From: Firmicutes bacterium HGW-Firmicutes-14 | GTDB taxonomy: Bacteria; Bacillota; Thermincolia; Thermincolales; UBA2595 | Assembly (NCBI GenBank): GCA_002840275.1 | Contig: PHAB01000008.1 | Coordinates: 1 to 64,000, forward strand | Length of the DNA stretch: 64,000 nt | Direction: 5' to 3' | Shown: piece by piece, positions 17,575 through 25,645 of the stretch | Position numbering within the stretch: the first letter of the stretch is position 1 | Layout: each line of letters starts with the position of its first letter | Made by a program: the position numbers and the translations under genes | Notes under the pieces: model-generated | Told to the model about the DNA's origin: nothing | Seen by the model: only the letters and a program-made list of their open reading frames with translations | The model's database searches: none

Positions 17575-17594
17575 GGCCGGCTTTTGGATATAAT
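17566..17594 (+). promoter_or_regulatory. Sigma-A promoter of the ileS T-box leader
   Basis: TTGACT (17566-17571), a 17-nt spacer and a perfect TATAAT (17589-17594) match a strong vegetative promoter. The -35 box overlaps the 3' end of yggU. Confidence 0.85.
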
Positions 17595-17600
17595 ATTACA

Positions 17601-17886
17601 ATAGAAATTTCTAACGAAAATCTTTTGAATAACTGTGAAGGGGAAAGTATGCGCCGGAGAAGCCTTAGCGAGCCCGGGACGGTGTAAGCCGGGTGCGGAA
17701 ACGGCACTGAAAATCACCCTGGAGTTGTGCAGCAGAAAACCAGTAAGCTGCACCGGTGGCAGCCGTTATCTTTGGCCTATTAAGAGCCGGCAGCAGAGTG
17801 TTATTATTCTGATTGGTGCTGTTTTGCCGGAATTTAGGGTGGTACCGCGGGAAAAGACTCCCGTCCCTATGGGATGGGAGTCTTTA
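17601..17886 (+). promoter_or_regulatory. T-box riboswitch, isoleucine specifier
   Basis: A tRNA-sensing leader of ileS. Stem I elements are present: GGGGAAAGTA near 17640-17649 and the distal loop GGTGTAAGCC near 17681. The specifier loop GAAAATCACC carries ATC (Ile) at 17713-17715 followed by A. The T-box proper, AGGGTGGTACCGCGG, is at 17836-17850. The terminator is AGACTCCCGTCCC with GGGATGGGAGTCT (17855-17885) and a short T run. Uncharged tRNA-Ile would stabilise the antiterminator and turn ileS on. Confidence 0.95.
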
Positions 17887-17920
17887 ATTATTTGCCTGAA
17901 ATTGAGGAGGAATAATTGGG

Positions 17921-20701
17921 ATGGATTACAGTAAGACATTGAACCTTCCCCAGACTGATTTCCCTATGAGAGGGAATCTCCCTGAGAGGGAGCCTGAAAT
18001 TTTAAAGTTTTGGGAAGAGGTGAATATTTATAAGAAGGTCCAGGAAAAAAACCACGGTAAACCGAAGTTTATCCTTCATGACGGGCCTCCATATGCAAAT
18101 GGTGACATACATCTGGGCCATACCCTGAACAAGGTATTGAAGGACATTATTGTCAAGTTCAAATCCATGGACGGTTATGATGCCCCCTATGTGCCCGGGT
18201 GGGATACCCATGGCCTGCCTATAGAACAGCAGGCTATCAAGGCCCTGGGTATAAACCGCCACGAAGCGGGAGTCCTGAAATTTCGTAATCACTGCAAGGA
18301 ATATGCCCTTAAATATGTGAATATCCAGAGAGAGCAGTTCAGGAGACTGGGTGTCAGGGGAGACTGGGATAACCCGTACCTTACCCTCCAGCCGCACTTC
18401 GAAGCCCAACAGATAGAAGTATTCGGTGAGATGGCCAAGCGGGGGTATATATATAAGGGGCTGAAACCGGTATACTGGTGCGCCACCTGTGAAACGGCGC
18501 TGGCTGAGGCCGAAGTGGAATATGGGGACAAGAAATCAGCCTCTATTTTTGTCAAGTTCAGGGTAAGTGACGGTAAAGGGATTATACCGGAGGAAAACAC
18601 CTATGTGGTCATTTGGACCACCACTCCCTGGACACTGCCGGCCAATGTGGCCATTTGTCTCCACCCGGATTTTGAATATGCACTGGTAGAATCCAACGGT
18701 GAAAACCTGGTTGTCGCGACTGAACTTCTTGAAGCCTTTGCCGGGGAAGTAGGGCTTGCTTCTTATGAAATTAAACAGACATTTAAAGGTTCGGACATGG
18801 AAGGTATATTGTGCCAGCATCCCTTTATGGACCGGCAGTCAATGCTTATCCTGGGTGAACACGTAACCCTTGAGCAGGGTACCGGGTGTGTCCATACAGC
18901 ACCGGGACACGGTGTTGAAGACTTCGAAGTGGGTAAGAAATATGACCTGCCGGTGGTTTCGCCATTGGACAACAGGGGTATTTTCACTGCCGAGGGCGGA
19001 TTTGTCGAGGGACAGACTACTGATGAGGCCAATAAGAGTGTTGTCCTGAAGCTTGACGAACTGGGAGCACTGATAAAAATGTCCTGGCTCAGGCACCAGT
19101 ATCCCCACTGCTGGCGCTGTAAAGACCCCATCCTGTTCAGGGCGACGGAGCAATGGTTTGCCTCTATTGACGGGTTTAGAAAACTGGCCCTGGAAGAGAT
19201 TGACCGGGTGCAGTGGATTCCTGCATGGGGCCGTGACCGGATATATAACATGATTGCCGACAGGGGGGACTGGTGTGTATCCAGGCAGAGAACCTGGGGT
19301 GTGCCTATCCCGATATTCTATTGTGAAAACTGTGGTAAAGAACTGATAACAGATAAGACCATTAACCATATCAAGGAACTGTTTAAGGAACACGGATCAG
19401 ATGTCTGGTTTGCGCGGGAGGCCCGGGAACTGGTGCCACCGGGAACGGTTTGTCCCGCCTGTGGGAACAACAGCTTCCGTAAGGAAACTGATATTATGGA
19501 TGTATGGTTTGATTCCGGGACCAGCCACTGGGGGGTTCTGAACCAACCCCAGTTCTGGCCGGATCTGACCTGGCCTGCTGATCTTTACCTGGAAGGCAGT
19601 GACCAGCACAGGGGATGGTTCAACTCATCCCTTTGCACTTCGGTTGCCACTACCGGGAAAGCGCCATACAAGATTGTCCTGACCCATGGCTTCCTGATAG
19701 ATGAACAGGGCCGGAAGATGTCCAAATCCCTGGGTAATGTCACAGACCCGCTGGATGTTATTAAACAGATGGGTGCTGATATTCTCAGGCTTTGGGTTTC
19801 TTCGGCTGACTATAAGGCTGATGTGGCGGCCTCTCCGGGAATTTTAAAACAGATGTCGGAATCTTACCGGAAGATTAGGAATACTGCCAGGTACCTGCTG
19901 GGCAATCTTTATGACTTTGACCCGGCCAGGGACAAAGTCCCTTATAAGGAAATGGGCGAACTGGACAGATGGGCCTTGCTGAAACTGGAAAAGCTCGTCA
20001 AAAGGGTTCTGGAGGCTTACAGGAATTATGAGTTCCATATGGTGTACCATGCTGTCCACAACTTCTGTGCTGTTGATATGAGCGCTTTTTACCTGGATAT
20101 CATTAAGGACAGGGTTTATACATCTGTGCCGTCTTCACCGGCCAGACGGGCTGCCCAGACGGTGATGTATGAGATTGTGCTCAGCCTGGTCAGGCTGCTG
20201 ACCCCCATACTGGCTTTTACCTCGGAAGAAATATGGCGGTATGTGCCTGCGGTTGACGGTGCTCCCGGGAGTGTGCAGCTCCTGGATATGCCGGAGGCAG
20301 ACGGAAAATATCTGGATAATGACCTTGAGGTCAAATGGGACCGGATAATCAGGGTCCGGGATGAGATTGCCAAGGCCCTTGAGGCGGCCCGCAGGAATAA
20401 AGTGATCGGTCATTCCCTTGATGCTCATGTGACTGTATATGCAGATGCGAATCTTTTTGAATTCCTGGCCCCCATGAAAGACGATCTGGCTGCTGTTCTT
20501 ATAGTTTCCAGGGCAGAACTGGCCCGCCTGGAGAGGGCGCCGGAGGGAGCCTTTGTTTCTGAAGAAGTGCCTGGACTTAAGGTGAGCATTTTCCAGGCCG
20601 GGGGCGGAAAATGTGAACGGTGCTGGACCTACAGCGAGGAAGTGGGAAGAGACGGTGAGCACATCTGTGCCAGATGCCGGGAGGTAGTTGCCCTGCTGTA
20701 G
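17921..20701 (+). CDS. ileS: Isoleucyl-tRNA synthetase
   Basis: A class I aminoacyl-tRNA synthetase of 926 aa that charges tRNA-Ile and edits valine. The HIGH region is [16 protein letters not shown] (about 56-71), the KMSKS loop is [10 protein letters not shown] (about 597-606), and the editing (CP1) region with [10 protein letters not shown] lies in the middle third. The C-terminal zinc site has [12 protein letters not shown] and CARCREVV, giving four Cys ligands. Length and order match the bacterial type. It is controlled by the T-box upstream. GAGGAGG precedes the ATG. Confidence 0.97.
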   Translation: MDYSKTLNLPQTDFPMRGNLPEREPEILKFWEEVNIYKKVQEKNHGKPKFILHDGPPYANGDIHLGHTLNKVLKDIIVKFKSMDGYDAPYVPGWDTHGLPIEQQAIKALGINRHEAGVLKFRNHCKEYALKYVNIQREQFRRLGVRGDWDNPYLTLQPHFEAQQIEVFGEMAKRGYIYKGLKPVYWCATCETALAEAEVEYGDKKSASIFVKFRVSDGKGIIPEENTYVVIWTTTPWTLPANVAICLHPDFEYALVESNGENLVVATELLEAFAGEVGLASYEIKQTFKGSDMEGILCQHPFMDRQSMLILGEHVTLEQGTGCVHTAPGHGVEDFEVGKKYDLPVVSPLDNRGIFTAEGGFVEGQTTDEANKSVVLKLDELGALIKMSWLRHQYPHCWRCKDPILFRATEQWFASIDGFRKLALEEIDRVQWIPAWGRDRIYNMIADRGDWCVSRQRTWGVPIPIFYCENCGKELITDKTINHIKELFKEHGSDVWFAREARELVPPGTVCPACGNNSFRKETDIMDVWFDSGTSHWGVLNQPQFWPDLTWPADLYLEGSDQHRGWFNSSLCTSVATTGKAPYKIVLTHGFLIDEQGRKMSKSLGNVTDPLDVIKQMGADILRLWVSSADYKADVAASPGILKQMSESYRKIRNTARYLLGNLYDFDPARDKVPYKEMGELDRWALLKLEKLVKRVLEAYRNYEFHMVYHAVHNFCAVDMSAFYLDIIKDRVYTSVPSSPARRAAQTVMYEIVLSLVRLLTPILAFTSEEIWRYVPAVDGAPGSVQLLDMPEADGKYLDNDLEVKWDRIIRVRDEIAKALEAARRNKVIGHSLDAHVTVYADANLFEFLAPMKDDLAAVLIVSRAELARLERAPEGAFVSEEVPGLKVSIFQAGGGKCERCWTYSEEVGRDGEHICARCREVVALL

Positions 20702-20719
20702 ATTACCGTGTTATTTTTG

Positions 20720-20749
20720 GCAGGAATCTTTTATTGTTTTGTCGAAAAG
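20720..20749 (+). promoter_or_regulatory. Sigma-H-like promoter before the small Cys-rich gene
   Basis: GCAGGAATC (20720-20728) and GTCGAAAAG (20741-20749) have the same sequence pattern and the same 21-nt offset as the motif before divIVA. It lies 67 nt upstream of the small gene. Confidence 0.5.
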
Positions 20750-20815
20750 GTATAAATAAGCAGTTTTAAAGAATAATTATTAGGGATAAGAATAAAAGAT
20801 TTAAGGAGGGATATC

Positions 20816-21013
20816 ATGTCTGAATTTAAATGTGCCAATTGTGAGATGTGTGGTCGTGAAGTGGCCGCGGAACTGACATGTTCCATTATTCTGAGTGATG
20901 AAAACAAGCAGGAAAAGGCCTGCTGGTGTGTTTGCAAAGACTGTATGGATAATTTCAATGAAAATATCAGGGATTATTACAAGGCAATTATTAATGATAA
21001 GGTAAAGAAGTAG
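20816..21013 (+). CDS. Small Cys-rich protein, function unknown
   Basis: A 65-aa protein I do not recognise. It has eight Cys, arranged as CANCEMC near the N terminus (6, 9 and 12), one at 22, and CWCVCKDC in the middle (39-46). The pattern suggests a zinc-binding fold or a redox-active peptide. The C terminus is helical and basic. A strong AAGGAGG ribosome site and a sigma-H-like promoter support expression, perhaps in the transition to sporulation. It is convergent with a spore-protein-like gene. Confidence 0.7.
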   Translation: MSEFKCANCEMCGREVAAELTCSIILSDENKQEKACWCVCKDCMDNFNENIRDYYKAIINDKVKK

Positions 21014-21080
21014 CCCGGCTTTAATGATTTGTGATAAAACTTCTTTCACGATTAAACACTAAAAAAATCAGTTTCAGAAG

Positions 21081-21112
21081 CGGGTTGAATAATCTATGGT
21101 TATTCAACCCGT
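21081..21112. terminator. Hairpin between the convergent small genes
   Basis: CGGGTTGAATAA (21081-21092) pairs perfectly with TTATTCAACCCG (21100-21111). It contains the stop codon of the SASP-like gene on the minus strand and could end transcription from both sides, although the T tracts are short. Confidence 0.55.
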
Positions 21113-21345
21113 TTTCCGCGCTTTCGCTTAAGGCGCATTTCCTGGTATTCTGTCAGGTTGTTCAGGTTTTTTTCCTTCATTTTTCTGGTCATATGGCCGC
21201 CTATCTGCCCGCTTTCTGCCGCAGTGAGCCTGGCCCAGCCTATTTGTTTCACTTTTTCCCAAAGTCCGAGTTCCTTGGCTGCCTCAATCTTAAATTTATC
21301 TATGGGAGTCAGGGGTTTCTTCCTTTTTTTCTTTTTGGGGACCAC
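21100..21345 (-). CDS. Divergent alpha/beta-type small acid-soluble spore protein
   Basis: An 81-aa basic protein. The core (about 16-55) matches the SASP pattern: DKFKIEAAKELGL, then LTAAESGQIGGHMTRKM, equivalent to the two conserved blocks of alpha/beta SASPs, which coat and protect spore DNA. It differs in having Lys-rich N and C termini and a longer inter-block segment (WEKVKQIGWAR). SASPs of this minor class are common in Peptococcaceae. The start is GTG 21345 with an AGAGGTG ribosome site. A GPR-type cleavage site is not obvious. Confidence 0.75.
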   Translation of the reverse strand: MVPKKKKRKKPLTPIDKFKIEAAKELGLWEKVKQIGWARLTAAESGQIGGHMTRKMKEKNLNNLTEYQEMRLKRKRGKRVE

Positions 21346-21403
21346 GGTTTTTCACCTCTTGTGGAAAGTATGGCCCAATAACCATAATTTATTACCTTAA
21401 ATG

Positions 21404-21432
21404 CTGACTTTTCTTCCCGGATGTTATATTAT
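21404..21432 (+). promoter_or_regulatory. Putative sigma-A promoter of the CBS-PAS gene
   Basis: CTGACT (21404-21409), a 17-nt spacer and TATTAT (21427-21432) lie about 50 nt before the start codon. Confidence 0.5.
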
Positions 21433-21482
21433 ATCTAATGAGGAGTTTGTGATAATTTTAATTTGAATACCTGGAGGATATT

Positions 21483-22169
21483 ATGATAGTATTAGTGAGA
21501 GATGTTATGTCAAGGGGAGTGCTGAAACTAAGAAAGAACCAGACTATTAAAGAGGTCAACCAGCTCTTTCTGGACAGGGTTATCGATGGTGCGCCGGTGG
21601 TGGACGATAACGGAAAAGTCATCGGGGTCTTTACCAAGACCCACCTCATGCGGGCTATGGGTAAACCCCTGGATACGCCGATAGAGCGGCTGATGAATAA
21701 GAATGTCATATCCATCGGCGAAACCATGCCTATTGAAGAGGCCATGAATATTCCGGTCGGGAGGCTGCCCGTAGTAGACAGGGACGGTAAGATGGTGGGT
21801 TGGCTGACAAGGACCGACCTGGCTTCAGCTTACCTTGAACACTATAAAACAGCCATTGAAGGCTTGGCCGGGGTGGTTGACTCTGTTGCTCACGGTATTA
21901 TATCGATAAATTCGGATTTGGAAATAACTGTGTTTAACAAGACGGCAGAGAAATTGTGGGGTATTGAGGCTCAGAAAATCATCGGGCTGCCCGTAAATGA
22001 GGTATTCCCCGTGATGAAAATGGAGACGGTACTTGAAACCGGTGAACCGGTAAGCTTTAAGCTCCAGGTAGAAGGGGAACTGTTTAATATCGAAATGACC
22101 CCTGTAAAATCCGGAGGGGATATCAGGGGAGTCGTAGCAGAATTTTATCCGATAGCTAACCTCTGTTGA
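21483..22169 (+). CDS. Stand-alone CBS-pair plus PAS sensor protein
   Basis: A soluble protein of 228 aa. Two CBS motifs (about 5-58 and 67-118, with DVMSRGVLKL, GAPVVDDNGKVIGVFTK and GRLPVVDRDGKMVGWLTR) form one Bateman module. A PAS domain follows (about 122-225, with SVAHGIISINSDLEITVFNK). CBS pairs bind adenine nucleotides, and PAS binds small ligands or cofactors. This order is seen at the N terminus of sigma-54 activators, but no AAA+ or HTH domain follows before the stop, so it is either a free sensor or the remnant of a longer regulator. The next gene starts 26 nt later on the same strand. Confidence 0.78.
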   Translation: MIVLVRDVMSRGVLKLRKNQTIKEVNQLFLDRVIDGAPVVDDNGKVIGVFTKTHLMRAMGKPLDTPIERLMNKNVISIGETMPIEEAMNIPVGRLPVVDRDGKMVGWLTRTDLASAYLEHYKTAIEGLAGVVDSVAHGIISINSDLEITVFNKTAEKLWGIEAQKIIGLPVNEVFPVMKMETVLETGEPVSFKLQVEGELFNIEMTPVKSGGDIRGVVAEFYPIANLC

Positions 22170-22194
22170 TAAACCGTAAAGGTGTGTATTTAAA

Positions 22195-23391
22195 ATGATG
22201 CGGCAGGTGCTTCGCGAAGCTGATCGGATTCAGCCGGAACTGGTTGAAATAAGGAGACAGATTCATAAGAATCCCGAATTGGGTTTTGAAGAATGGGAAA
22301 CAGCCCAGCTTATACATAAAAAGATATCCAGACAAGGACTCCTGATAACCGGTGGAATTGCCAGGACAGGCATCGCGGCGCTTTTGCAGGTTAAGGGCGC
22401 GAATAAGACCGTGGCTCTCAGGGCAGATATGGACGCCCTTCCCATCGAGGAACAGGCGGATGTCCCGTACAAATCAGCTAAAAAAGGGGTTATGCATGCC
22501 TGTGGACATGATGCCCATGTGGCCATGCTTATAGGGGCTCAGAAAATCCTGTGTTCCATAAAACCGGCTCTGAAGGTAAATGTAAAATTTATTTTTCAAC
22601 CCTGTGAGGAACAGCTTAACGGTGGCGCCCAGACAATGATAAAGGAGGGGGTCATGGAAAACCCCAGGGTGGATGCTATCTTTGGATTCCATGTTAACCC
22701 CTATATGCCTTCAGGTTTTGTGGGAATCAAGGAAGGTATAGTGATGGCGGCAGCCGACCGTTTCCGGGTTGAGATTAAGGGCAGGGGAGGACATGCAGCG
22801 GCTCCCCACCAGGCAACAGACCCCATCATTGTTGCTTCCCACGTGGTCCAGGCTCTGCAGAATATAGTGAGCAGGCAGGTTGACCCTGCAGAACCGGTAG
22901 TGGTTTCTGTCTGTTCAATTCAGGGGGGCAATTCGTTTAACATAATCCCTGCCCTGGTTGTACTGGCCGGAACTGTACGGACCATTGACCCCAATATCCA
23001 GCAGCAGATGCCTGAACGCATAAAGGAAATTGTCAGGGGCGTTACATCAGCTTTTGGCGCCGGACATACCGTTGATTACCGCTGGGGGTGCCCGGCGTTG
23101 GTCAATAACAGGGAGATGACTGAAATTGTCAGGTCGGCCGGAGCCGGTATCGTGGGGAGTCACCGGGTACTTGTTGTTACAACCCCTTCGATGGGGGCCG
23201 AAGACTTTGCGTTTTTTACCGGACTGGTCCCGGGTGCCTATTTCTTTTTGGGAGTAAAGTCTAACGGCAGTGAAACATATCCCTGGCATAACCCTATGTT
23301 TGATATAGACGAATCAGCGCTCTCAACAGGTGCGGCCCTTTTAGCGGGTTGTGTCCTGTGTGCGCAGGAGAAATTGGAGGAGACAGGATGA
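22195..23391 (+). CDS. M20-family amidohydrolase / metallopeptidase
   Basis: A zinc/manganese hydrolase of 398 aa of the hippurate hydrolase / N-acyl-amino-acid hydrolase group. Metal-site motifs are seen: ALRADMDALPIEEQ (about 83-96), HACGHDAHVAML (about 101-112) and FQPCEE (about 141-146), and the dimerisation domain contains GRGGHAAAPHQATDP. The substrate cannot be assigned: N-acyl amino acids, indole-acetyl-amino acids and N-acetyl-diaminopimelate are all used by relatives. Its stop overlaps the start of the ThiF-like gene (ATGA), implying coupled translation. Confidence 0.85.
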   Translation: MMRQVLREADRIQPELVEIRRQIHKNPELGFEEWETAQLIHKKISRQGLLITGGIARTGIAALLQVKGANKTVALRADMDALPIEEQADVPYKSAKKGVMHACGHDAHVAMLIGAQKILCSIKPALKVNVKFIFQPCEEQLNGGAQTMIKEGVMENPRVDAIFGFHVNPYMPSGFVGIKEGIVMAAADRFRVEIKGRGGHAAAPHQATDPIIVASHVVQALQNIVSRQVDPAEPVVVSVCSIQGGNSFNIIPALVVLAGTVRTIDPNIQQQMPERIKEIVRGVTSAFGAGHTVDYRWGCPALVNNREMTEIVRSAGAGIVGSHRVLVVTTPSMGAEDFAFFTGLVPGAYFFLGVKSNGSETYPWHNPMFDIDESALSTGAALLAGCVLCAQEKLEETG

Positions 23392-24143
23392 GTTTGAACG
23401 ACAGGGAAAAAAAACGATATACCCGCCACCTGATTCTGGACGAGATAGGAGAAGAGGGCCAGCTTAGGCTGAAGAACGGTAAGGTTGTTGTTGTGGGCAC
23501 CGGCGGGCTGGGTTCGCCGGTCCTTTATTACCTGGCTGCCGCCGGGGTAGGATGCCTTGGGCTGGTTGATAATGATTCCGTTGATTTAAGCAACCTGCAG
23601 CGGCAGATACTGCACCGGACGGGTGACCTGTCCAGGCCAAAGGCAGTATCTGCCTATGAGAAACTCAATGACCTAAACCCGGAAATCAATATCAAGCCGC
23701 TGATTGAGCGGGTTACTGCAGATAATGCTGATGAAATCATCTCAGGGTATGATATAGTGGTTGATGCCACAGACAATTTCCCATCCAGGTTCATCCTGAA
23801 TAAGGCTTGTATCAGGGCAGGCAAACCTTTTATCCATGGAGGGATTTTGGGTTTTTTCGGGCAGGTTACCACTATTATGCCGGGACAGGGGCCTTGTTTG
23901 CAGTGTCTTTTCCGGGAGCCCCCGACACCGGGAGCGGTGCCTTCTCCTCCCGGCGTTGTTGGAGCTGTGGCCGGTACCATAGGGACTATCCAGGCAGTTG
24001 AAGCTGTCAAGATTATCCTGGGCGCCGGGGATATTCTATCCGGAAGGTTGCTGATGTATGACTCCCTGGAGCTTTCTTTCCGTGAAATAACGGTCAAAAA
24101 AGACCCCGGGTGCCCGGTTTGCGGTTCAGGAGAAGACAGGTAA
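23388..24143 (+). CDS. ThiF/MoeB/HesA-family adenylyltransferase
   Basis: An E1-like enzyme of 251 aa that adenylates the C terminus of a ubiquitin-fold sulfur carrier (ThiS or MoaD). The ATP fold VVVGTGGLGSPVLYYLA (about 36-52) and the Arg contact in SNLQRQILH (about 72-80) are present. The Asp and Cys regions are DATDNF and PCLQCLFREPP, and the C-terminal GCPVCGSG adds a CxxC zinc half-site. The start is ATG 23388 overlapping the previous stop; an upstream extension in the same frame lies inside the M20 gene. No thiamine or molybdopterin genes are adjacent, so the partner is uncertain. Confidence 0.85.
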   Translation: MSLNDREKKRYTRHLILDEIGEEGQLRLKNGKVVVVGTGGLGSPVLYYLAAAGVGCLGLVDNDSVDLSNLQRQILHRTGDLSRPKAVSAYEKLNDLNPEINIKPLIERVTADNADEIISGYDIVVDATDNFPSRFILNKACIRAGKPFIHGGILGFFGQVTTIMPGQGPCLQCLFREPPTPGAVPSPPGVVGAVAGTIGTIQAVEAVKIILGAGDILSGRLLMYDSLELSFREITVKKDPGCPVCGSGEDR

Positions 24144-24146
24144 TAA

Positions 24147-24180
24147 TGGAAGACCGGAAATTAGCAATTCCGGTCTTCCA
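24147..24180. terminator. Perfect 13-bp hairpin between convergent genes
   Basis: TGGAAGACCGGAA (24147-24159) pairs with TTCCGGTCTTCCA (24168-24180) around an 8-nt loop. It lies just after the ThiF-like gene and overlaps the 3' end of the small minus-strand gene, so it can end either transcript. T tracts are weak. Confidence 0.6.
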
Positions 24181-24379
24181 TATCGTCAGGGTTATCATTG
24201 GTCACGATTGTGTCACCGTCACCGGCTTCTTCTGTTATCCGATCATCAGGGTTGTCCAGGACAGTATAATTATTTTTTTGATCGTGACTGTTATTAATAA
24301 TCCTGCTGTGCTGGGTCCTGGGAACTTTGGTCTCTTTTTTTTTGTTTGTTTGAAATTCCGGTTTGTGGCTGGTAAGCAT
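24161..24379 (-). CDS. Small hydrophilic protein, function unknown
   Basis: A 72-aa open frame on the minus strand. Its support is a good ribosome site (GGGAGG, 7 nt before ATG 24379), its place between two same-region genes, and a hairpin at its end. The N-terminal half is Lys/Thr/Gln-rich. The C-terminal half is acidic with repeated Asp-Asn-Pro-Asp-Asp text (DNPDD occurs twice, about 42-46 and 62-66). No signal peptide, membrane segment or known domain is seen. It may be a spore or stress peptide; the function is open. Confidence 0.5.
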   Translation of the reverse strand: MLTSHKPEFQTNKKKETKVPRTQHSRIINNSHDQKNNYTVLDNPDDRITEEAGDGDTIVTNDNPDDMEDRNC

Positions 24380-24440
24380 GACGATTCCTCCCTGGTTTTT
24401 TAAATTTGTGGATTAACAGTACCCTCATAAAACATTATTT

Positions 24441-25112
24441 TTAAACAGCAATTTTACTGATAATTGTTACACAATCACCGTCTTCTATGACGGCGGCATT
24501 GGCTTCATCTGTATCCACATGCATTTCTGTGATGAAGTATTCGTCAACCCTTATAAGGACTTCGTTGAAAATAAGGTCGCGTTCCCCGTCGACCAGTACC
24601 TGTACCCGGTCTCCGTCTTTAAGGTCAAGTTCTTCGGCATCTTTGGGATTCATATGAATATGGGTGGCAGCAAGGATAACACCCTCCTTAAGATTAAGCG
24701 CCCCAAAGGGTCCTACCAATACTGTTCCGGGTGTCCCTTCCAGTTCTCCGGAATCCCTGACCGGAGGTTCAATTCCCAGGTGGTATCCGTCAGTTCCGGA
24801 GATTTCCACCTGGGTCTTGTCCCTGACCGGGCCGAGGATCCGAACACCTTCTATTACTCCCTCCGGGCCGACCACCGTCAGGGTCTCCCTGGCTGCAAAC
24901 TGGCCGGGCTGGGCCAGGTCTTTGTACTTGGAAAGCGTGTATCCCGGCCCGTAGAGAAGTTCCAGGTCCGCCTGGGAAATATGAATATGGCGCCCGGAGA
25001 TTCTAACCCGTATCTCATTATTAGGAGGTAAAATTTCTTTCATGAAGGGTAAAGCTTCTTCGATGGATACAGGCCTGTTGCCGTGAGGCCGGTCACAATT
25101 GCCGTCTATCAC
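24441..25112 (-). CDS. pduL: Phosphate acyltransferase of the PduL family
   Basis: Converts acyl-CoA plus phosphate to acyl-phosphate plus CoA. PduL replaces Pta in acetogens and related anaerobes. Metal-binding His motifs are visible: GRHIHIS, THIHMNP and EMHVDTDEANAA. The family blocks DLAQPGQFAARETL, RILGPVRDKTQVEIS and GTVLVGPFGALN are also present. The frame is open to ATG 25187, but that codon has no ribosome site. GTG 25112 follows an AAAGGGGG site and gives 223 aa, close to the usual length. No microcompartment shell genes are nearby, so a housekeeping acetate/ATP role is likely. Confidence 0.88.
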   Translation of the reverse strand: MIDGNCDRPHGNRPVSIEEALPFMKEILPPNNEIRVRISGRHIHISQADLELLYGPGYTLSKYKDLAQPGQFAARETLTVVGPEGVIEGVRILGPVRDKTQVEISGTDGYHLGIEPPVRDSGELEGTPGTVLVGPFGALNLKEGVILAATHIHMNPKDAEELDLKDGDRVQVLVDGERDLIFNEVLIRVDEYFITEMHVDTDEANAAVIEDGDCVTIISKIAV

Positions 25113-25229
25113 AAAACAGATGCCCCCTTTCCCCGGCCGCCAAAAAAAAATTGCCGGAAACATTTTATTAAGTTCTATTCTGCCCATTATCGGAATATAT
25201 ATTTAAGTTAACCTTAATGTCAGTGAAAA

Positions 25230-25258
25230 TTGAAAAGTGCTTCTGCTGCTGATATAAT
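25230..25258 (+). promoter_or_regulatory. Sigma-A promoter of the ACT-DUF711 operon
   Basis: TTGAAA (25230-25235), a 17-nt spacer and a perfect TATAAT (25253-25258) lie about 50 nt before the start. Confidence 0.75.
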
Positions 25259-25309
25259 GTTATTGTTATTTGAAACTATTTTTGAATTTTGGATAAGGAG
25301 TTGGAAACA

Positions 25310-25618
25310 GTGTCCGGACATCAGATATCAAACGGTAATATATCAGGAAGCCGGGTTATCATTACTGTTCTCGGACAGGATAAAGTGGGAATTATCGCCG
25401 GAGTATCCACCGTGCTGGCGGAAAACAACGTTAACATCCTTGATATCAGCCAGACCATCCTGAAAGACATATTCACCATGGTAATGGTCTGTGATATCGA
25501 AAAATGCCAAGAGGACTTTGGTACCCTGAAAGAAAAGCTGGAAGCCAAAGGGCGTGAACTGGGCATGCAGATACAGATACAGCATGAAGACGTTTTTCAG
25601 TTTATGCACAGGATTTAG
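25310..25618 (+). CDS. ACT-domain protein (UPF0237)
   Basis: A small regulator-like protein of 102 aa with one ACT domain (about 13-90): VIITVLGQDKVGIIAGVSTV, then NNVNILDISQTILKDIFTMVM. ACT domains bind amino acids and often control a partner enzyme. The start is GTG 25310, 9 nt after AAGGAG; the frame opens earlier at 25289, but that codon has no ribosome site. It is followed after 27 nt by the DUF711 gene. This two-gene pair is conserved in Firmicutes, which suggests a common but unknown job. Confidence 0.88.
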   Translation: MSGHQISNGNISGSRVIITVLGQDKVGIIAGVSTVLAENNVNILDISQTILKDIFTMVMVCDIEKCQEDFGTLKEKLEAKGRELGMQIQIQHEDVFQFMHRI

Positions 25619-25645
25619 GGTTTAAGATATTAGGAGGGAAAGACT

